Origin: Dehalococcoidia bacterium | Lineage (GTDB): Bacteria > Chloroflexota > Dehalococcoidia > Dehalococcoidales > UBA2162 | Assembly: GCA_011191975.1 (NCBI GenBank) | Contig: DUFA01000030.1 | Span: 1-46,504 of the forward strand | Length of the DNA stretch: 46,504 nt | Reading direction: 5' to 3' | Shown here: positions 41,375 to 46,504 of the stretch, piece after piece | How positions within the stretch are numbered: position 1 is the first letter of the stretch | Layout: every line of letters starts with the position of its first letter | Translations under genes and position numbers: made by a program | The notes under the pieces: model-generated | The model's input: only the letters and a program-made list of their open reading frames with translations | Database searches by the model: none | Told to the model about the DNA's origin: nothing

Positions 41375-41935
41375 ATGACTAAAAGAAATATTGGAAATAT
41401 GCGTGTAGGAATCAGCCCTTCGGTAATAGTCGGAGCTCTGGTCAATGGAAAGGAAAACTATATTACTCTCGGTCAATGCAGCGGGTTATCCATGAACCCG
41501 CCGATGATGTATATCTCGATCAACAAAGTTCATTATACGAATGACGGTATCAAAGAAAACGGGTATTTCAGTATAAATATCCCATCCGATAAAATCGTAC
41601 AGAAGATGGACTACGTAGGACTGGTCTCAGGCAGAGAGGTAGACAAATCAGGAGTCTTTACTCCCTTTTACGATGAAGACGGGAAAACTCCTATGATTGA
41701 AGAATGCCCGGTAAATATCCTGTGCAAGGTTTACCAAGTGGTTGATTTGCCGAATTACGACGTCTTTTTCGGCGAAATAGTCGGTACTTACGTTAACGAG
41801 GATTGTCTTACCGATGATAAGCCTGATATGAAGAAAATCAACCAGGTTTTCCTGTCAGGCGGGAAATATTGTTATGTCGGCGAGGAGTGCGGTACTGCTT
41901 TTTCCGATGGTAGATCCTTGATAAAAGATAAATAA
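41375..41935 (+). CDS. Flavin reductase family protein (FMN-binding)
   Basis: 186 residues matching the flavin-reductase-like FMN-binding split barrel. GISPSVIVGALVNGKENYIT, the ITLGQCSGLSMNPPMMYISI segment and ENGYFSINIPS are typical, followed by VDLPNYDVFFGEIVGTYV. Members reduce flavins or bind FMN as part of small redox systems. It lies upstream of the second UGSC-like selenoprotein on the same strand (166-bp gap) and could supply electrons to it, though they may be separately transcribed. AGGAG precedes the ATG. Confidence 0.85.
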   Translation: MTKRNIGNMRVGISPSVIVGALVNGKENYITLGQCSGLSMNPPMMYISINKVHYTNDGIKENGYFSINIPSDKIVQKMDYVGLVSGREVDKSGVFTPFYDEDGKTPMIEECPVNILCKVYQVVDLPNYDVFFGEIVGTYVNEDCLTDDKPDMKKINQVFLSGGKYCYVGEECGTAFSDGRSLIKDK

Positions 41936-42101
41936 CGAGATTAAAAAACGGTATTGTTTTGAACTCCAAATCACTAGTACGTACATTAATTAGTGTAGCT
42001 CAGTATATACTTTTCTTTTTACTTGAGAAGGTCATATAATAGCAATGGCTTAAATACAGAAATCGAAATAACAATAGAAAACATATAAGGAAAGGAGAAA
42101 A

Positions 42102-43859
42102 ATGGCCAATACGTACAAATGTTTGAATCCCGTAGGAATTCAGGACCAGGTGGACTTATATCCCCTGGCTCCTCCGCTGGATACCATCAAAGGCAAGACC
42201 ATTTACTTGTGTATTAATGCCGGTGGTGACCAGGATATTACCATACCCTTACTGAAAAAGCTACCGATGGATTACCCGGATACCGAGTGGAAGGTAAAAA
42301 GGCAGTTCGGCTTCAGTGCTGAATTGACCGAAGAGGAAAGAAAAGGCTGTGACGCGGTAATAGCCGGCGTCATCTGGTGACATGGTGCCATCTGGGAACA
42401 GTTGTTCCAGGTAGCGGATATCGAACAGTCGGGTATACCGATTGTATCCTTAATCTATGAAGATCAGTCTGAATGTTTCCGGCAGGCAGCATTGCTGGAA
42501 GGCTCTCCACTTCTGAGGTACGTTGCAGTTTCCAGGACTATGCAGGGTCCGGAAGATGTGGAAAGATTCCTGCCGGAAGTCTTTAACCATCTAACCCGAC
42601 CTCTTACGGAAGCCGAAAAAAAAGGTGGGAGTTACACCATAAACCAGAACAGGATTCTCTTCGAAGGCACCCTTGAAGACGCTGAAAAATTCTACATGCA
42701 GACTGAAAGACATCCAGCTTTGCGAAATGCTCCTATAGCAAAGTATACTGACGGACTGCCGATTGTTGTTCCAACAGAGGAACGTGTCGCTGAGATGCTG
42801 AAAGGCACCAGCCATAAACCCGATGAATTAATAACACTCCAGTCCGATCACGGAGGATTCGCCTTCCAGTCTATGGGAAGAAAAAGAACCAAGGGAACTC
42901 CTGTGGTTTTCCGACCCGTCGACCGCGGAGCCACAGTAGAACAGGTAGCGGTTAACGCAGTTATGGCAGGATGCACGCCGGATATGTTCCCGGTCGTTCT
43001 TGCCATTGCTGAATCAGGTGGAGGTGGCGGCGGTGACGGTCGCGGCAGCGTTGGTTTCTGTGTAAGTGGTCCTATCGCCAAGGAAATCGGCATGAATTTC
43101 GATGTCGGCCTGATGGGACCCGGCAATCCTGCCAACAGGAGTCTAGCCCGTGCCGGCGAGTTAATGTGGCGGAACTTCGGCGGGAATATTCCGAACGTTA
43201 CCAACTGCGGCGTCATGGGTGCACCACTCTTCAACGCCATCCCGGAAGACCTGGACTCACTTCCACCGGGATGGAAAGGCCTTAACGAAGAATACGATTT
43301 TAAGAAAGACGAGAGTATTCTTTACACCTTCAATTTCGGCAGGGGCGGTTCGACCAATATCCACCGCACTGAATTCTCTCCGGGCGGCTACCGTGCCTTC
43401 GTAAAGAGTGGTCATGGCGGTGTCGCCAGGCGACTCGGCGTTAAGGGAGTGCCCGGTCCCAAGAACTGGCTGGAATACTTCATTCCTGGAATATGGCACG
43501 ATAGAGAAGGCGGCATCACTTTCTTCATGCTGCCGCAGATGGCTCAGGCTTTGTATGACGCCGGTTTCAAGACAAAGGACGCGGTTTATGAATGGATCTA
43601 CAAGGCCAGTTTCACGACTATGGCAAACTACAGGACTCACTCGTGGGTAGATGTAAACACCAATTCGTGGCTCGGTATCGAACCGAAATCAGGGAAACCC
43701 TACAAAGAACTCCCCGACGATTACGACGGGGTATCTTTCGTAAGAGATCCTTACGAAAGCTGCATCATCGTTACCGGCAGCGGTGAAGAATATCCCCAGT
43801 GGATAAGCGGTCGCAGACCCGGCACAGATCCGGTTTACAACATCGATGCCTGGCGGTAA
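42102..43859 (+). CDS. UGSC-like selenoprotein, variant U-H-G-A motif (in-frame UGA = Sec93)
   Basis: 585 residues if the UGA at 42378-42380 is Sec. The flanks AVIAGVIW-U-HGAIWEQL align with IDAFIYAIGD-U-GSCTFAGV of the paralogue at 4307-6130, with U opposite U. The partner Cys is lost (GSC becomes HGA). The C-terminal domain is clearly homologous: DGLPIVVPTEERVAEMLKGT and EQVAVNAVMAGCTPDMFPVV, with a Gly-rich insertion GGGGGDGRGS. Reading is open from 42381 on without a gap. A SECIS-like hairpin follows. AAGGAG (42092-42097) precedes the ATG. Loss of the resolving Cys suggests different chemistry or a partner-supplied thiol. Confidence 0.82.
42378..42410 (+). other. UGA-Sec codon and candidate SECIS hairpin
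   Basis: UGA at 42378-42380. GGAAC (42395-42399) pairs with GUUCC (42404-42408), extended by CU/AG with one bulged G. The AGUU loop (42400-42403) lies 20-23 nt past the UGA, the same distance as in the other two selenoprotein genes of this window. Confidence 0.65.
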
Positions 43860-43892
43860 AGCCGGGTATAACGAAATATACGATTAGTAGGA

Positions 43893-43926
43893 ACGGGTGC
43901 GGAAATATCCGCACCCGTCCTCTTTT
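43893..43926 (+). terminator. Intrinsic terminator after the second selenoprotein gene
   Basis: ACGGGTGCGGA (43893-43903) and TCCGCACCCGT (43908-43918) form an 11-bp stem with an AATA loop, followed by CCTCTTTT, 33 nt after the stop. Confidence 0.85.
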
Positions 43927-43953
43927 CTATTTCCATTATAGCTAAGGATATAT

Positions 43954-44226
43954 TTAATCTTCTTCAAATTCACCAGACTGGTAGATTTCCACAACATCAT
44001 CGTCCTTCAATCTGGTATCGAGTTGATTTGGAAGAGAATCATACAATTTCCCGTTCAGTTCAACGGTATATGTTATCGTTACATCTTCCCAGTCCTTGTT
44101 ATAAAACCGTTCCGCGGGGTACTGCTTTGATAATTCATAGAGCAGGTCCTTTAGAGTACGACTGCTGGTCTCTATTTCACGTTCTCCATTTTCAAAATTG
44201 GTTTTAAGTCGGATTTTCACTCGCAC
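43954..44226 (-). CDS. MoaD/ThiS-like ubiquitin-fold protein without C-terminal Gly-Gly
   Basis: 90 residues of MoaD/ThiS type: MRVKIRLKTNFENG at the start, TLKDLLYELSKQYP, then LNGKLYDSLPNQLDTRLKDD and DVVEIYQ. Sulfur-carrier proteins end in Gly-Gly, but this one ends QSGEFEED, so it cannot be adenylated in the usual way unless processed. The start is GTG at 44226 with AAGGAG close by; GTG at 44220 is an alternative with better spacing. It is monocistronic, with a TTGATG-N18-TATAAT promoter at 44287-44258. Perhaps it has a regulatory or aldehyde-oxidoreductase-associated role; unproven. Confidence 0.68.
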   Translation of the reverse strand: MRVKIRLKTNFENGEREIETSSRTLKDLLYELSKQYPAERFYNKDWEDVTITYTVELNGKLYDSLPNQLDTRLKDDDVVEIYQSGEFEED

Positions 44227-44257
44227 CTATCTCCTTGTAGTGTTGATATGCAACCAT

Positions 44258-44287
44258 ATTATAGGCTGTACTCTTTTTCGACATCAA
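44258..44287 (-). promoter_or_regulatory. Promoter of the MoaD/ThiS-like gene
   Basis: On the minus strand TTGATG (44287-44282), 18-bp spacer, TATAAT (44263-44258), about 30 bp before the GTG start. Confidence 0.6.
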
Positions 44288-44454
44288 ACTTACAAACCAA
44301 GTAATTAATATTTGACTTCAGTTACGGTTTTTGATACCATCATCCCTGCTGGCAATCCGGGCAAGGATACCCCGGTATAGTATTATTATCGGCGTAACTT
44401 TCTTCATGGGACCTTTTCCCGGTGAGTTATCCTGTTACTTCTCTAGGTGAAGTA

Positions 44455-44595
44455 ATGAAAAAGCAAGCAACTCTTAATAAATTAATATCTCTTACTCTGG
44501 AAACAGGTTACTCGCTGATAGAAGTAATATACATCAATAATAGAAAATACAATATAATTACTAATAATTATCGGGACAGATTGAAAGGATTCTGA
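44455..44595 (+). CDS. Possible 46-aa small protein, unknown
   Basis: An open frame from ATG 44455 (weak AGGTGA upstream) to TGA 44593-44595 encodes a basic, Asn-rich peptide including ETGYSLIEVIYINNRKYNII. Its stop codon lies inside the stem of the terminator at 44570-44601. It may equally be an untranslated small RNA. The surrounding 44288-44740 is AT-rich with no other gene seen. Confidence 0.2.
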   Translation: MKKQATLNKLISLTLETGYSLIEVIYINNRKYNIITNNYRDRLKGF

Positions 44596-44607
44596 CCCGA
44601 TTTTTAT
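44570..44607 (+). terminator. Intrinsic terminator in the spacer before the dehydratase activator
   Basis: ATCGGG-A-CAGA (44570-44580) pairs with TCTG-A-CCCGAT (44591-44601) with an A-A mismatch, followed by TTTTATTT. No large gene ends nearby on this strand, so a short transcript is implied upstream. Confidence 0.65.
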
Positions 44608-44740
44608 TTAGTAAATAGAGAATATCTTTGAAAATCAGGTAGTATTGCCAAAGTAAGTAACGAAGGTGATGAAACCGGATCAGACTGCATACATGTACTA
44701 ATTCGCGCACATCATCTTTTAAGAAAGGAGGTGCAATTTT

Positions 44741-44815
44741 TTGTCAATGCAAAGAATACCTGATAACCTGACGGGCACATTTACCGAAAGACTGGAGGTA
44801 AACAATAAAATATGA
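44741..44815 (+). CDS. Possible 24-codon leader peptide coupled to the activator gene
   Basis: TTG 44741 (or ATG 44747) follows a near-perfect AAAGGAGGTG at 44724-44732. The frame ends TGA 44813-44815, overlapping the next ATG as ATGA. The peptide (MQRIPDNLTGTFTERLEVNN plus KI) matches nothing I know. The strong ribosome site plus ATGA overlap suggest translational coupling. Confidence 0.35.
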   Translation: MSMQRIPDNLTGTFTERLEVNNKI

Positions 44816-45699
44816 AAACTGAGTATTGGAAATGGCCGGCGGTGGAGGGAAAATCGACCGGCATTGACTGCAGGAATGCTTCCGTCCTAACTGCCGGCGT
44901 AGATATAGGTACGATAAGCTCCAAAGCAGCCATTTTATCCGACGATAAGCTGGCCGCGTACAGCATACTGGCTAATGCCGCAGACAGCCAGGCAAGCGGT
45001 GCAAGAGCTCTGGAGAAAGCTCTTGCGGCAGCCGGGATCGATAAAAATACACTTCAGAAAATAGTAAGTACAGGATATGGCAGGGCAAACGCTTCATATG
45101 CCGATGATACTGCAACGGAAATTGCATGCCATGCTCGTGGTGCTTTCAATATGTACGGTCCATCAGTGAGAACCGTTCTGGATATAGGCGGACAGGATAC
45201 GAAAGCTATCATGTTAGACCAGTATGGAAACGCAACATCATTCCTTATGAATGATAAATGCGCTTGTGGTACCGGACGTGGAATCGAAACCTTTGCCGAT
45301 ATAATGGCGATACCCATCGAGGACATCGGGAAACTTTCACTCGAGGTTGATGAAGATCCCGAACCAGTAAGCAGCACCTGCATCACCTACGCTAACAGCA
45401 TGGTTGCCCAGATGATGAGACGCGCTTCGCAGGACAAGGTTCTTGCCTCGTATTGCTTTGCCATAGCCTGGAGAGATTATATACTCCTTCAACGAATGGC
45501 TAATCAGTCGGGGAACGGAAAGGTTGCAGAAGACCTGGTGATTACCGGCGGAGTGGCTAAAAACACGGGAATTGTCAGCAGGATAGAGAGAGAACTAGGA
45601 ATAAAGGTTCTTACGATTGAAAACGGTGATCCTCAGATAGTTGGTGCTGTTGGTGCTGCCGTGCTTGCAGCCGAAATGGCCGCTTCGGGAGTAAGTTAA
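44812..45699 (+). CDS. 2-hydroxyacyl-CoA dehydratase / benzoyl-CoA reductase activator ATPase (BadF/BcrA family)
   Basis: 295 residues of the ASKHA ATPase family that fire electrons into 2-hydroxyacyl-CoA dehydratases or benzoyl-CoA reductases. Phosphate-1 motif GVDIGTISSKAAI (31-38), phosphate-2 motif VLDIGGQDTKAI, and the Cys ligands of the inter-subunit [4Fe-4S] cluster: C150/C152 in NDKCACGTGRGIE and C190 in SSTCITYAN. VITGGVAKNTG is the adenosine motif. The short N-terminal extension (about 28 residues) is unusual. Its substrate enzyme starts 27 bp downstream. Confidence 0.92.
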   Translation: MKTEYWKWPAVEGKSTGIDCRNASVLTAGVDIGTISSKAAILSDDKLAAYSILANAADSQASGARALEKALAAAGIDKNTLQKIVSTGYGRANASYADDTATEIACHARGAFNMYGPSVRTVLDIGGQDTKAIMLDQYGNATSFLMNDKCACGTGRGIETFADIMAIPIEDIGKLSLEVDEDPEPVSSTCITYANSMVAQMMRRASQDKVLASYCFAIAWRDYILLQRMANQSGNGKVAEDLVITGGVAKNTGIVSRIERELGIKVLTIENGDPQIVGAVGAAVLAAEMAASGVS

Positions 45700-45725
45700 G
45701 AGGAAAACGAAGGAGTATATGGATT

Positions 45726-46504
45726 ATGGAAAGATTTCAAAAACTGCTGGAAGACCCTCATAAGCACGCAAAAGACTGGAAACAAAAGACCGGCGGCAAG
45801 GTGATAGGGTATTTCTCCCATTACTTCCCGGAAGAAATAGCATACGCAGCGGGGATCCTCCCGGTCAGTATCTTTAGTAAACCGGATATTGAAGGGATAA
45901 GCCAGCGTTATCTTTATAATGCGTTCTGCCCGTACACACTTGGTGTTCTGGCACAAGGGTTGAAAGGTGAATATGATTATCTCGATGGGATTGTCCATGT
46001 AGAAAGTTGCATGCCGATACGTGGTGCGGTCGCCAATTGGTGGGATCTGTTGGACGTTTCCTTTAAACATTACATCGCAATGCCGTCACAGCTGGATGAA
46101 CCTAGTGCCAAAGACCTGATGTATTCCGAGTTGAAGGCATTCAAGAGATATATTGAAGATTGGGCAGGCAAAGAAATAACGGATGAATCCCTGGATCATG
46201 CAATTGACGTGTATAATACAAACCGCATCCTGATGAGGCAGGTATATGAACTCAGGCGTCTCGATAATCCGGTGGTTTCCGGTTCCGAAGCCATGGCAAT
46301 GGTTCTTTCCAGCCAGATTATGGATAAGGAAGAGCACAATAAACTACTCATGGACGCGATAGACAAGCTTCAGAATCGACAAGAAGGATTTAGCGGACCA
46401 AGGTTGATGCTGCTTGGCAGCGAGATTACCGGTACCGGACTGGTAGATCTGATAGAGTCGCTTGGAGCAACCGTTGTTGTCGACAGAGTCTGTAACGGCA
46501 GCAA
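45726..46504 (+). CDS. 2-hydroxyacyl-CoA dehydratase subunit (HgdB/BcrB-like), truncated by window end
   Basis: 259 codons are present and the gene continues past 46504. The ATG at 45726 follows AGGAG (45711-45715); an ATG at 45719 is in a frame that stops after 14 codons. The protein shows YFSHYFPEEIAYAAGILPVS, YNAFCPYTLGVLAQGL and IVHVESCMPIRG, with the conserved Cys residues that ligate the [4Fe-4S] cluster in this family, then MLLGSEITGTGLVDLIESLG. Members dehydrate 2-hydroxyacyl-CoA or reduce aromatic CoA esters after activation by the ATPase encoded upstream. Dehydratase or reductase cannot be told without the partner subunit. Confidence 0.92.
   Translation, partial: MERFQKLLEDPHKHAKDWKQKTGGKVIGYFSHYFPEEIAYAAGILPVSIFSKPDIEGISQRYLYNAFCPYTLGVLAQGLKGEYDYLDGIVHVESCMPIRGAVANWWDLLDVSFKHYIAMPSQLDEPSAKDLMYSELKAFKRYIEDWAGKEITDESLDHAIDVYNTNRILMRQVYELRRLDNPVVSGSEAMAMVLSSQIMDKEEHNKLLMDAIDKLQNRQEGFSGPRLMLLGSEITGTGLVDLIESLGATVVVDRVCNGS

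Noticed and set aside
42378-42380. UGA as a nonsense mutation making a pseudogene
   Set aside because: Homology runs uninterrupted across it, it aligns with Sec of the paralogue, and a SECIS-like hairpin follows at the expected distance. Residual doubt is reflected in the confidence.
44593-44595. A fourth Sec codon at the end of the small ORF 44455-44595
   Set aside because: The hairpin there contains the UGA in its own stem and is followed by a T-run, so it is a terminator; no homology continues downstream.

Overview
The window looks like a chromosomal segment of an anaerobic bacterium, most likely a Dehalococcoidia-type member of the Chloroflexota from sediment or the subsurface. This assignment is an inference. 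It rests on the gene mix: UGSC-type selenoproteins, paired MmgE/PrpD proteins, NfnAB, a selenocysteine formate dehydrogenase, and a 2-hydroxyacyl-CoA dehydratase with its activator. No rRNA or marker gene is present to confirm it. No tRNA, CRISPR array or intact insertion sequence was found.

Layout. 1-3809 (minus strand): start of a type IV pilin, a NarL/DesK-type two-component pair, a prepilin peptidase, and an atypical response regulator without its phospho-acceptor Asp. 4307-7032 (plus): a UGSC-motif selenoprotein read through an in-frame UGA, overlapping a thioredoxin-reductase-like flavoprotein. 7562-21668: mixed accessory and catabolic genes: secreted beta-propeller protein, SDR, oligopeptide-type binding lipoprotein, two MmgE/PrpD proteins, an EthD-like protein, a methylmalonyl-CoA-epimerase-like protein, two divergent acyltransferase-3 membrane proteins, an acyl-CoA ligase, and several gene remnants. 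21869-30172 (minus): a tight five-gene redox operon nuoE / nuoF fused to an NfnB-like module / NuoG-FdhA-like / nfnA / nfnB. 30543-34688 (plus, divergent): a 1381-residue selenocysteine formate dehydrogenase alpha subunit with an NfnB-like FAD/NAD(P) module inserted inside its ferredoxin domain. 34728-41263: DUF3820, MYG1-like, enolase-superfamily, thiolase, CD3324-family, an unknown helical protein and a methyltransferase. 41375-43859 (plus): a flavin reductase and a second UGSC-like selenoprotein with a different motif (U-H-G-A). 43954-46504: a MoaD/ThiS-like protein, then a 2-hydroxyacyl-CoA dehydratase activator and the start of a dehydratase subunit running off the window.

Main result. 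Three genes contain an in-frame UGA that is best read as selenocysteine. In each, a compact hairpin lies just 3' of the UGA with its apical loop about 19-24 nt downstream, the geometry of a bacterial SECIS. The formate dehydrogenase hairpin carries a GGUCU loop like that of E. coli fdhF. A stop-based gene caller would split all three genes.

Functionally the centre of the window is redox chemistry. Formate oxidation or CO2 reduction, NADH, NADPH and ferredoxin may be linked by a multi-flavin assembly in which an NfnB-like module occurs three times: free, fused to NuoF, and nested in FdhA. A fourth, decayed piece of an NfnB/GltD-like gene lies at 17232-17333. Surrounding genes suggest use of organic acids through CoA esters, and thiol/selenol redox proteins with dedicated flavoprotein partners.
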